Shown: positions 1-5,732, counted from the first letter of the stretch. The stretch is DNA of 8,293 bases from CAYHGV01 sp964356135 (GCA_964356135.1 CAYHGV010000112.1:1-8293); one strand, 5' to 3'. Program-made: numbers and translations. Notes: generated by a model from the letters alone, not told the origin.

Positions 1-396
1 AAAGAACTGGCTGAAATTAAATGGCGTTTCAAAAAACTCCTCAAGCAGGATTTGAAACATTTTCCACAAAAGCATGAAAAACTCGATGCACCCCGACGCA
101 AGGGGGTCTACATTATCCGAAGTCCAAGAGGGAAAGTCTTGCATGTCGGTAGGACACCCCGAGCCAAGGGAGGGCTACACCAGCGGCTTAATAACCACCT
201 ATCTGGACACTCATCTTTTGTCAAGGAACATTTCAAGGGCAAGGGGGATAAACTTCGAGGCGGTTATACCTACCAATATCTTACTGTAAAATACCCAAGG
301 AGGCGTGCCCTGCTGGAAACCTATGCCATTGCTCAATTATGCCCTTATCATTTGGGATTGGGGAAAGAAAAAAAATCGAAGAGAATTTCCCATTAA
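1..396 (+). CDS. GIY-YIG nuclease family protein, 5' end outside the window
   Basis: The frame is open from base 1 to TAA at 394-396, giving 131 visible residues. A TTG at 52 could serve as a start, but the 17 codons before it also read as plausible helical protein (KELAEIKWRFKK), so the gene probably begins upstream of the window. Numbering from base 1, a GVY triplet at 35-37 and an HVG triplet at 48-50 fill the two strand motifs of the GIY-YIG fold. They are followed by R51, then R62 in GGLHQRLNNHL and E106 in LLETYAI, which sit where the family's catalytic arginine and metal-binding glutamate are expected. GIY-YIG domains make single-strand cuts in DNA in repair, homing and restriction enzymes. 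There is no visible DNA-binding extension, so the target cannot be read. The next gene starts 45 bases downstream and may share the transcript. Confidence 0.75.
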   Translation, partial: KELAEIKWRFKKLLKQDLKHFPQKHEKLDAPRRKGVYIIRSPRGKVLHVGRTPRAKGGLHQRLNNHLSGHSSFVKEHFKGKGDKLRGGYTYQYLTVKYPRRRALLETYAIAQLCPYHLGLGKEKKSKRISH

Positions 397-441
397 TAAA
401 ACATGGAACTTCCAACAGAACTCGTTAAGAAGAGGTAAACA

Positions 442-1383
442 GTGAAATATATAGAGAAATTTTATGGCAGAAAATATTTAGATAGAGAGAGACGCATTTT
501 ACTTAATGGGACCAAGCCCTCATTAAAAACCCAAATCTTGGTGGGAAAAACCCCCGCGATTAAAATAAGGCAAAAGGAGTTAAATAAATACTTGGAACTC
601 GCATTCCGACACAACATTATCAATAACGACTTAAAGAAGAGGCTATTTTCAAATAAAGGAGAAATATTTTATCAAGCTAATCGTGAATTGATGTGTGCTT
701 ATTTCATCGAAAAGATACTAAAATACAAAATATCCTTTTACCCGAAGGGTTCTGGGAATTGCATTGGAGAGTATCTTCTGAAAACCCCTGAAGGTGAAAG
801 TATTTTTATTGAAGTAAAATCCCCCATTAGAGAAACTCCGAAGCAACCTTGGTGTGGGAATGATTCTGAGGTTATAAAAACCAGTGTTAAGCAAGCAAGA
901 AAACAAATGCCGGCTGACAATAGAAAAAACATGATGATTTTAGCTGGTAATTTAAGAGTTCCTATCAGCCATGAAGCCTCAGGTATCATAGATGCACTCT
1001 ATGGGAAACGCATAATAACCTTCCCGATTGATTCTGATGCACCGTTATCAGAAAAATTAAAATTGGGATTCGACCCATCCGGCATGTTTCAACCAACAGC
1101 TAATACAAGAATAGCAGCCGTTGCAACTTTGGAAGATTCTATAGGGTCTCCTTATTTTGATACAATTTTAAAACATGTTACTTCTAATAAAGAAATTCCT
1201 ATTAATGAAAACGCTCCTATGATTACCTTTAACTATATATTTAAAGTTTATCATAACCCGTATGCTAAGAATCCAATAGATAGAGAAGTATTTAAAGGTT
1301 GGCCCCAATTTGTGCTAAACCGAGAATTAAGTAGAATGGAGTGGATTAACACTGAAGATAGTGAACAACAGAATCGTTGTTAG
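442..1383 (+). CDS. PD-(D/E)XK-superfamily nuclease-like protein, uncharacterised
   Basis: 313 residues from a GTG start at 442, chosen because AGAGG at 431-435 lies at ribosome-site distance and no better start is near. The centre has the outline of a PD-(D/E)XK restriction-endonuclease fold: a helix around 73-92 (GEIFYQANRELMCAYFIEK), then strands with GEYLL at 109-113 and IFIEVKSP at 121-128, then an amphipathic helix with Q151 and Q155 (VKQARKQMP), and a hydrophobic strand MMILAGN at 164-170. E124 and K126 are the E-x-K half of the active site. The usual aspartate is not seen in a PD context; E110 is the best candidate for that role. The C-terminal part, with YHNPYAKNPI near 270-279, is not recognised. 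Expected role: cutting or binding nucleic acid, perhaps with the GIY-YIG protein upstream or the GHKL ATPase downstream. The fold is inferred from motif spacing only. Confidence 0.7.
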   Translation: MKYIEKFYGRKYLDRERRILLNGTKPSLKTQILVGKTPAIKIRQKELNKYLELAFRHNIINNDLKKRLFSNKGEIFYQANRELMCAYFIEKILKYKISFYPKGSGNCIGEYLLKTPEGESIFIEVKSPIRETPKQPWCGNDSEVIKTSVKQARKQMPADNRKNMMILAGNLRVPISHEASGIIDALYGKRIITFPIDSDAPLSEKLKLGFDPSGMFQPTANTRIAAVATLEDSIGSPYFDTILKHVTSNKEIPINENAPMITFNYIFKVYHNPYAKNPIDREVFKGWPQFVLNRELSRMEWINTEDSEQQNRC

Positions 1384-1628
1384 CACCATCTTAAATTGAC
1401 TTTCTCACCCCCGTTTCTATATCAGGTTTAGCTCGGCGGTCGAATCTCCTTCAAAAAAGGCTCATTCCTGCACCGGTTGAGCTGTGGGGGACTTGGGGGA
1501 CGTTCATAAATTACATAAATAGTTCCTATCTGTAAAACTGTAATGGGCGGTAAAGGAGTTGCTCGGCGAAGACCGTGCTTCTATCAATTGATTTTAGAAA
1601 TGAATCAATGAAGTATCACCTTTGACCT

Positions 1629-1677
1629 CTGGTTTGTGTGACCAAAGACACCGTTTTAGGAAGTAACTACAAACCAG
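1629..1677. repeat. Perfect 9-base inverted repeat with 31-base spacer
   Basis: CTGGTTTGT at 1629-1637 is exactly complementary to ACAAACCAG at 1669-1677. In RNA this would make a 9-pair stem closing a 31-base loop. The position, in the middle of a gene-free stretch about 175 bases before the promoter at 1852, fits a protein-binding site, a recombination end or a structured RNA. No T-run follows, so it is not an intrinsic terminator. Confidence 0.5.
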
Positions 1678-1759
1678 GCATTTGCCCTAAAGTCTAAGTA
1701 AACCAATGGGAAAGTGGATTTTCACTGTTTCCATTATCTCCATTGTTTACACTATTTGT

Positions 1760-1787
1760 GGGCACAGATAGGCACACTTTGGGCACA
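1760..1787. repeat. Three GGCACA repeats spaced 10 and 11 bases
   Basis: GGCACA starts at 1761, 1771 and 1782, so the copies fall on the same face of the helix. The first and last are preceded by an extra G (GGGCACA). They end about 65 bases upstream of the -35 box at 1852. Helically phased short repeats upstream of a promoter are typical of operator or activator sites, but three 6-base copies are too few to exclude chance. Confidence 0.4.
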
Positions 1788-1851
1788 GGAGTTCTTGCTG
1801 ACAACAGTAAGATAGCCCAATACTCGCCTGCTATACCCCAATAACAAATGA

Positions 1852-1879
1852 TTGACAACGATACCCTTGATACTATAAT
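1852..1879 (+). promoter_or_regulatory. Near-perfect sigma70 promoter for the membrane peptide and GHKL ATPase
   Basis: TTGACA at 1852-1857 and TATAAT at 1874-1879 are both exact consensus hexamers, with a 16-base spacer. Transcription would start near 1886, only a few bases before the ribosome site AAGGAGG at 1892-1898, giving a very short leader. This predicts strong expression of the 1903-2055 and 2058-4475 pair, independent of the nuclease genes upstream. Confidence 0.8.
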
Positions 1880-1891
1880 GCTGAGTCTATC

Positions 1892-1898
1892 AAGGAGG
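1892..1898 (+). promoter_or_regulatory. Strong ribosome binding site AAGGAGG
   Basis: This is a full-consensus Shine-Dalgarno sequence four bases before the ATG at 1903. Together with the promoter just upstream, it is the main reason for calling the short 50-residue frame a real gene. Confidence 0.75.
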
Positions 1899-1902
1899 GT
1901 GT

Positions 1903-2055
1903 ATGCAGAAATGGGCATTGGTCGGAGTAGTATGTTTTATATTGGGGGGAGGTATAAGCAGGGGTTATACTACGAGCTCTACTGACGGAGATGCAGTCAA
2001 ACCTGACTTAAATTTAAGACTCACAACAATTGCTACTTATGTAGGAGAACTATAA
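1903..2055 (+). CDS. 50-residue putative single-span membrane or signal-peptide protein, coupled to the GHKL ATPase
   Basis: ATG at 1903 lies just behind AAGGAGG and a consensus promoter; TAA at 2053-2055 is two bases before the ATPase start at 2058. The N-terminus is MQKW, followed by a hydrophobic stretch at about 5-18 (ALVGVVCFILGGGI) and a polar tail of about 32 residues (SRGYTTSSTDGDAV and on). This is either one short membrane span or a signal peptide with a small exported tail. C11 is not in a proper lipobox, since V rather than G, A or S precedes it. No family is recognised. The two-base gap implies translational coupling, so the peptide may be a partner of the ATPase (for example a membrane effector), a leader peptide, or simply the truncated start of an older gene. 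The gene call is well supported by its signals; the function is unknown. Confidence 0.65.
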   Translation: MQKWALVGVVCFILGGGISRGYTTSSTDGDAVKPDLNLRLTTIATYVGEL

Positions 2056-2057
2056 CT

Positions 2058-4475
2058 ATGGATAACGAAAAATTATTTTGGAAAATATTCAAATGTAAAA
2101 ATGAGGATGAATTAAATAACCTTGTTCAGGAAGACAAGGTATTAAACGATGAATCGAATTGGTATCCCTACGGAGGCAAAGATAAATCTGATAAGAGTAA
2201 TTTTGGTATATTTGAAAACCAACAGAGCAATCCAATCCCGGCACTAATAGAAAAAGTGACAAATTCTATTGACTCGCTGTTATTAAAGAAGTGCCGTTTA
2301 TTAAAGATTGATCCAAAATCAAAACAAGCTCCCCAAACTATGTCAGAAGCTGTTGAATTATTTTTCGATATTAAAAATGGGGATTTTAGCGAAATATCGC
2401 AATCGGGCAGAAGGGACATTGCTGAAGATATACAAGTAATAGCCGAGGGCGATAAACAATCACCTAACATTTTGATCTATGACAATGGTGAAGGGCAAGA
2501 TCCAACTGACTTTACTACAACTTTTTTGTCACTATCAAGGTGTAATAAAACCGATATTCCTTTTGTTCAAGGTAAGTATAATATGGGTTCTACTGGTGCG
2601 GTAATTTTTTGTGGTGAATACAGGTATCAGTTAATTGCCTCAAAACTATACAAAGAATTTGCAAAGCATAAAGAGAATTCATTCGGTTTTACTATTGTTA
2701 GGAAACATCCAATAAAAGAGGACGAAGAAAAATATCTTAAAAGTAGTTGGTATGAGTATCTTACGATTGATGAAGAAATTCCAAAATTCAATATTCAGTC
2801 TTTAGATTTAGGATTATACAAAAGAAAATTTGAAACGGGGTCGCTAATCAAGTTGTACTCATATAATTTACCTAAAGGTTCCGGGTCTTCAATTGTGTGG
2901 AATTTATGGAGGGACTTAAATCAATTTCTTTATCATCCTGCACTCCCCTTTATTGTTTACGAAAAAAGGAAAGAATTTGAGCCGAAAACCCCCTCAAAAT
3001 TAATATTGGGAAATAAATTGAGATTGGTATTAGATGAACGGGGGAAAAAAGAAAAAACAATTACTTTATCAATCATCGACACCCGTATTGGTGAAGTTCC
3101 GATTGAAGTTCATGTTTTAAAGCCGGAAGTCGATCAAAAAGAATTTATAAATGATAAAGCTGTAGTATTTACTCAAAATGGGCAAGTCCATGGTGGTCTT
3201 CGGAGATCATTCATCTCTCAGGCTTTGGGCTTTTCACTTTTGAAAGATTCTGTTCTCGTCCATGTTAATTGTACAGGTATAAAAACATCCTTTCGCCAAG
3301 ATCTTTTTAAGGGTTCGCGGGACAGATTGAATGAGGGGTCAAAGACTGAATTGCTTATTGATAAGATAACAGTTTTACTAAAGGAGAACGACGATTTAAA
3401 AAAATTAAATCAATTGCGGAAAAATCGTATTCTCAGGGAAAGTACTGAAGATAAAGAAATGCTTGAAAGTGTCTTAAATAATATCCCTCTTGAGAATGAT
3501 ATAATTAAGTTATTGGCTAATAATTTTGATTTTAATATTTTCATAAAACACAAAACTGATTTTAAGGATATTAGTTCAGGTAAAGAGAAAAAAGAGAAAG
3601 AACATAAGCCGATTTCTAAAAGATTTCCCTCTATATTCAAAATAAATTTGCCTGAAGATGATTCGGGAAGGAAAATTAAAAGTATCCCCCTTAACGGAAA
3701 AGGTGTTATTAATTTCGAAACAGATGTAGAAGATGAATATTTGTTTAGGCCAAAAGAAAAAGGGGAACTTGAAATCATTATTTTAGATTATAATAGTAAT
3801 ACTTCAAAAGGAGGCACCAAAGCGGTCCCTACTCGCCCGGAGGAACTATTTAACATTACAAAGGTAGGCCCCTCAGAGAATTCGATAAAGATTACTTTTG
3901 AACCAAAAACCAATCTATCTGTCGGAGACGAAATAAAATTAAATGCGAAATTGACATCTCCCGAAGGAGCTCTTGAATCAATTTTTTGGGTAAAAATAAT
4001 TGAGAAAAAGAAGGAAACAGGTACTACTAAACCTGAAAAAACAAATAAATTGTCACCTCCAATGCCAATTAGGGTTTTTGAGACGGCTGAAAACGAAAAT
4101 GATAAAACTTGGAAAGAATATAATTGGGATGGTCAAGATATAGTAAAATTAGTTTCAACTCAAGCAGAAAAAGATAAATTAATTATCGAAGCAATCGCTG
4201 TAAATATGGACAGTTACCCATTTAAGCGCTTTTTATCTAAAAATAAAATTAAAGATGAAACCCGAATTAGATTTCTTAAAAATAAATATTTTATAGAAAT
4301 TTATTTACATAGTTTATTTTTATATACCATTCTTGATAAAATGAAAAAAGACGAAACCGATATAGATTTGGACCCTGATGAAATAATCCCAAAGATTTTT
4401 AAACCTTATGCAAATTTTCTTTTATCTTCGTTTGTATTCGATGATATAGACCTATCTAAATTAAAGGAAGATTAA
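2058..4475 (+). CDS. Large GHKL (Bergerat-fold) ATPase, candidate defence protein
   Basis: 805 residues, soluble, from the ATG at 2058; GGAG near 2043-2046 inside the preceding frame can serve as ribosome site. After an N-terminal NWYPYGG (34-40) comes the Bergerat ATP site: E65, N69 and D72 in EKVTNSID (N box), DNGEG at 142-146 (G1), NMGSTGA at 175-181 (G2 lid), and TGSLIKL at 260-266 near the fourth motif. An S5-like transducer follows, with NGQVHG at 374-379 and FRQDLFKGSRDRL at 412-424. A lysine-rich linker (about 508-522), a beta-rich region (about 525-650) and a helical C-terminus carrying AVNMDS at 714-719 complete it. Hsp90, MutL and MORC proteins use this core for ATP-driven dimer clamping on clients or DNA. 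The length and C-terminus differ from MutL, and no histidine-kinase phosphoacceptor is seen. With nuclease genes upstream, an antiphage role is plausible but inferred. The ATPase call is firm. Confidence 0.85.
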   Translation: MDNEKLFWKIFKCKNEDELNNLVQEDKVLNDESNWYPYGGKDKSDKSNFGIFENQQSNPIPALIEKVTNSIDSLLLKKCRLLKIDPKSKQAPQTMSEAVELFFDIKNGDFSEISQSGRRDIAEDIQVIAEGDKQSPNILIYDNGEGQDPTDFTTTFLSLSRCNKTDIPFVQGKYNMGSTGAVIFCGEYRYQLIASKLYKEFAKHKENSFGFTIVRKHPIKEDEEKYLKSSWYEYLTIDEEIPKFNIQSLDLGLYKRKFETGSLIKLYSYNLPKGSGSSIVWNLWRDLNQFLYHPALPFIVYEKRKEFEPKTPSKLILGNKLRLVLDERGKKEKTITLSIIDTRIGEVPIEVHVLKPEVDQKEFINDKAVVFTQNGQVHGGLRRSFISQALGFSLLKDSVLVHVNCTGIKTSFRQDLFKGSRDRLNEGSKTELLIDKITVLLKENDDLKKLNQLRKNRILRESTEDKEMLESVLNNIPLENDIIKLLANNFDFNIFIKHKTDFKDISSGKEKKEKEHKPISKRFPSIFKINLPEDDSGRKIKSIPLNGKGVINFETDVEDEYLFRPKEKGELEIIILDYNSNTSKGGTKAVPTRPEELFNITKVGPSENSIKITFEPKTNLSVGDEIKLNAKLTSPEGALESIFWVKIIEKKKETGTTKPEKTNKLSPPMPIRVFETAENENDKTWKEYNWDGQDIVKLVSTQAEKDKLIIEAIAVNMDSYPFKRFLSKNKIKDETRIRFLKNKYFIEIYLHSLFLYTILDKMKKDETDIDLDPDEIIPKIFKPYANFLLSSFVFDDIDLSKLKED

Positions 4476-4738
4476 TATTATAATAACCACAAATCGTGTC
4501 TGCCGTTACGAGCGTCCCGCTTAGATTTTCGGAAGGACAAAACCGCTGACTGTCTCTCTGCCCTCCAAAAATTATTCAATTGAAAAACTAGGGGCTAAAG
4601 GGTCAACAGAATTCAGGGGTCGTGGCAAAGCTGGTTGAAATTTGAATAGAATTTGTGCGTCCTGCCTTAAATAAGCGGCAACTGGTTGACAATCAGGGCT
4701 TTTTTATCATAATTAAAAAATAAAATGGAGGTAATGCA
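4476..4738. other. 263-base gap at the island's right edge; promoter at its end
   Basis: No credible gene is seen on either strand. Composition rises from the AT-rich ATPase gene toward the GC-richer right half. The gap holds a 10-base palindrome TTCAATTGAA (4575-4584) and the promoter at 4686-4713. No T-tailed hairpin follows the ATPase stop, so how its transcript ends is unclear. It may contain the insertion junction. Confidence 0.5.
4686..4713 (+). promoter_or_regulatory. Sigma70-like promoter upstream of the hicB remnant and small membrane protein
   Basis: TTGACA at 4686-4691, a 16-base spacer, and CATAAT at 4708-4713 (one mismatch to TATAAT). The layout matches the promoter at 1852. It lies 25 bases before a hicB-like start codon with its own GGAGGT site (4727-4732), and today would mainly serve the 51-residue protein at 4849. 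Confidence 0.65.
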
Positions 4739-4789
4739 ATGAGGCAAGTTATTATCTATCCGGGCGAAGATGGTTACTGAATAGTGAAA
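4739..4789 (+). pseudogene. hicB antitoxin remnant, stopped by TGA at codon 14
   Basis: ATG at 4739 behind GGAGGT reads MRQVIIYPGEDGY, then TGA (4778-4780), then IVK. HicB antitoxins very commonly begin MRQVIIYPGEDGYW(I/V)V, leading into CPSLPGC, so the TGA sits exactly where a conserved tryptophan (TGG) is expected. After IVK the similarity ends: CPSLPGC is missing and the frame meets TAG (4802) and TAA (4808). HicB normally neutralises the HicA mRNA interferase and represses its own operon through a C-terminal DNA-binding domain; none of that remains, and no hicA is visible nearby. Readthrough of TGA is unlikely because more stops follow at once and genes to the right use TGA as a true stop. 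The identification rests on about 17 residues, so it is a recognition call rather than an alignment. Confidence 0.7.
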
Positions 4790-4848
4790 CGATCACAACG
4801 ATAGAAATAAATGATGGCCGCGATTGGATTTACAACAAGGAGGCAGAA

Positions 4849-5004
4849 ATGAAGAAAAGGAATCTTGGCTATCTTGGATTCTTAGGGCTGTTAGGAATGC
4901 TCGGGCCGGTTCTCTTCATGGTGACGGAGAACCCAGCGATGAATGCTTTCAGCGGCCTGTTCGGGCTTTTTGGTCTTTTCGCCTTCTTCGCCGCCAGGAG
5001 TTAA
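4849..5004 (+). CDS. 51-residue small hydrophobic membrane protein, DUF3796-like N-terminus
   Basis: ATG at 4849 is preceded by AAGGAGG at 4837-4843 with ideal spacing, and TAA lies at 5002-5004. The protein begins MKKRNLGYLGFLGLLGMLGP, has a short polar turn with TENPAMN (26-32), and ends in a second hydrophobic stretch (FSGLFGLFGLFAFFAAR). Two short membrane spans in a hairpin are likely. The LGxLGFLGLLG opening resembles small proteins annotated as DUF3796, often found beside toxin-antitoxin or XRE-regulator genes; the function is unknown. A 77-codon frame at 4824-5057 overlaps it, but that frame has no ribosome site and no membrane or family character. The true frame stays open upstream to 4735 (with INDGRDWIYNKEAE just before the ATG), but no ATG, GTG or TTG occurs there, so 4849 is preferred. 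Confidence 0.75.
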   Translation: MKKRNLGYLGFLGLLGMLGPVLFMVTENPAMNAFSGLFGLFGLFAFFAARS

Positions 5005-5067
5005 GCGAAAAATCGCTCAAAAACCTTCAAAGACACCGAAAGATCAGGGAAGAATAATCATTTGTAG

Positions 5068-5093
5068 TTCACTTTTTTTCTTTTTTCAGTGAA
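5068..5093 (+). repeat. Small inverted repeat around a T-rich loop
   Basis: TTCACT at 5068-5073 pairs with AGTGAA at 5088-5093 around a loop made almost wholly of T. It follows the small membrane protein by 63 bases. The six-pair AT-containing stem is weak; the T-run lies in the loop rather than after the stem. It may act with the hairpin at 5102 in ending transcription. Confidence 0.35.
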
Positions 5094-5101
5094 TTCCGTG
5101 T

Positions 5102-5120
5102 CCGCCACCCTTTTTGGCGG
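5102..5120 (+). terminator. Hairpin, possible weak terminator of the small-membrane-protein transcript
   Basis: CCGCCA at 5102-5107 pairs with TGGCGG at 5115-5120 over a 7-base loop. Only TTT follows, so the usual U-tract is poor, although a strong T-run precedes it at 5073-5086. It lies between the small membrane protein and the promoter of the next operon, which is where a terminator is expected. Confidence 0.45.
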
Positions 5121-5174
5121 TTTGGCGCATCAGTGGTTAAGAAAGACCTTTCCAGAGATCTCCGGTGATAACGC

Positions 5175-5203
5175 TTGACAGACAGTAAAAGAACCTATAT
5201 CGT
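5175..5203 (+). promoter_or_regulatory. Probable promoter of the asparaginase-arsM operon
   Basis: TTGACA at 5175-5180 is consensus. With a 17-base spacer the -10 would be TATCGT (5198-5203, four of six matches); the -10 choice is uncertain in this AT-rich run. An imperfect palindrome, CCAGAGATCTCCGG at 5152-5165 with a GAGATCTC core, ends nine bases before the -35 box and could be a regulator site. Confidence 0.5.
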
Positions 5204-5236
5204 AATAATTATGCAAGCACAGGGAGAAATTTTATA

Positions 5237-5722
5237 ATGATCAGGGTTTTTGTCACCGGCGGCACATTCGACAAAGAATACAACGAGCTGACGGGCGAGC
5301 TTTTCTTTAAGAACACCCATATCCTGGAAATGCTTGCGCGCGGTCGGTCGAGGGTAACGGTTGACATACGAACCCTGATGATGGTTGACAGCACGAGTAT
5401 AACCGACGAGGACCGGGAGATTATCGCCCTGAATTGCCTGAAGACCAAAGAAAAAAGGATTATCATCACCCACGGCACCGATACAATGGTTGAAACGGCA
5501 TCGGTGGTCGCACACAGGATTAAAGATAAGACAATCGTCCTGACCGGTGCGATGGTTCCCTATACCTTTGGCAGCTCGGACGGGCTGTTCAATCTCGGCA
5601 GTGCGCTGGCATACGTTCAGGTTCTGCCAGCCGGCGTCTATATCGTCATGAACGGCCGGTATTTCCACTACGACAACGTTCGAAAGAATAAAAAGACCGG
5701 AGAATTTGAAGAAATTAGATAA
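5237..5722 (+). CDS. Stand-alone asparaginase N-terminal-domain protein
   Basis: 161 residues from the ATG at 5237, with GGGAG at about 5221-5225 as ribosome site. It carries both asparaginase signatures: TGGTFD at 7-12, with T10 as the expected nucleophile, and THGTDTM at 78-84, with T81 and D82 of the catalytic triad. DST at 51-53 matches the substrate-binding DS, and VLTGAMVP at 101-108 and VYIVMNG at 134-140 are typical. Classical L-asparaginases are about 330 residues with a second C-terminal domain that completes the substrate pocket; this protein ends cleanly after the first domain (NVRKNKKTGEFEEI). Such short proteins form a known group, so this is a natural short form and not a truncation. 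Hydrolysis of asparagine is not assured; another small amide is possible. It is the first gene of the operon, 18 bases before arsM. Confidence 0.85.
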   Translation: MIRVFVTGGTFDKEYNELTGELFFKNTHILEMLARGRSRVTVDIRTLMMVDSTSITDEDREIIALNCLKTKEKRIIITHGTDTMVETASVVAHRIKDKTIVLTGAMVPYTFGSSDGLFNLGSALAYVQVLPAGVYIVMNGRYFHYDNVRKNKKTGEFEEIR

Positions 5723-5727
5723 AGCTT

Positions 5728-5732
5728 GGAGG
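5728..5732 (+). promoter_or_regulatory. Ribosome site GGAGG that fixes the arsM start
   Basis: GGAGG at 5728-5732 lies eight bases before the ATG at 5741. A longer frame beginning at TTG 5726 would overlap this site, adding five residues (MEAII) that have no place in the family, so 5741 is the start. Confidence 0.85.

Larger units (their letters stand above)
1384..1902. other. 519-base stretch without a convincing gene; repeats and a promoter at its end
   Basis: No frame on either strand has a ribosome site with a credible protein. A 74-codon minus-strand frame at 1694-1918 has no recognisable content. The stretch holds a doubled GGGGGAC (1486-1492 and 1495-1501), a 10-base palindrome ATCAATTGAT (1583-1592), a 9-base inverted repeat (1629-1637 with 1669-1677), three GGCACA copies (1761-1787), and a promoter at 1852-1879. 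GCTCGGCG occurs twice (1431-1438 and 1561-1568). Its base composition is more even than that of the flanking AT-rich genes. It could be a regulatory region, an untranslated RNA, or scar DNA from an earlier insertion; the sequence does not decide between these. Confidence 0.6.

Noticed and set aside
403..438. 11-codon frame MELPTELVKKR between the two nuclease genes
   Set aside because: It has no ribosome site, and its length is readily expected by chance.
1427..1450. tRNA-like text (TTTAGCTCGGCGGTCGAATC)
   Set aside because: It joins a D-arm-like and a T-arm-like piece with no anticodon arm or acceptor stem; this is chance or at most a scar.
1694..1918. 74-codon minus-strand frame
   Set aside because: It has no clear ribosome site or family features, and it overlaps the consensus promoter and ribosome site of the opposite strand.
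4778..4780. TGA in the hicB frame read as Trp or selenocysteine
   Set aside because: TAG and TAA follow within ten codons, the conserved downstream HicB core is missing, and arsM and the 331-residue gene end in TGA.
4824..5057. 77-codon plus frame
   Set aside because: It starts at TTG without a ribosome site, has low-complexity basic content, and overlaps the better supported 51-residue membrane protein.
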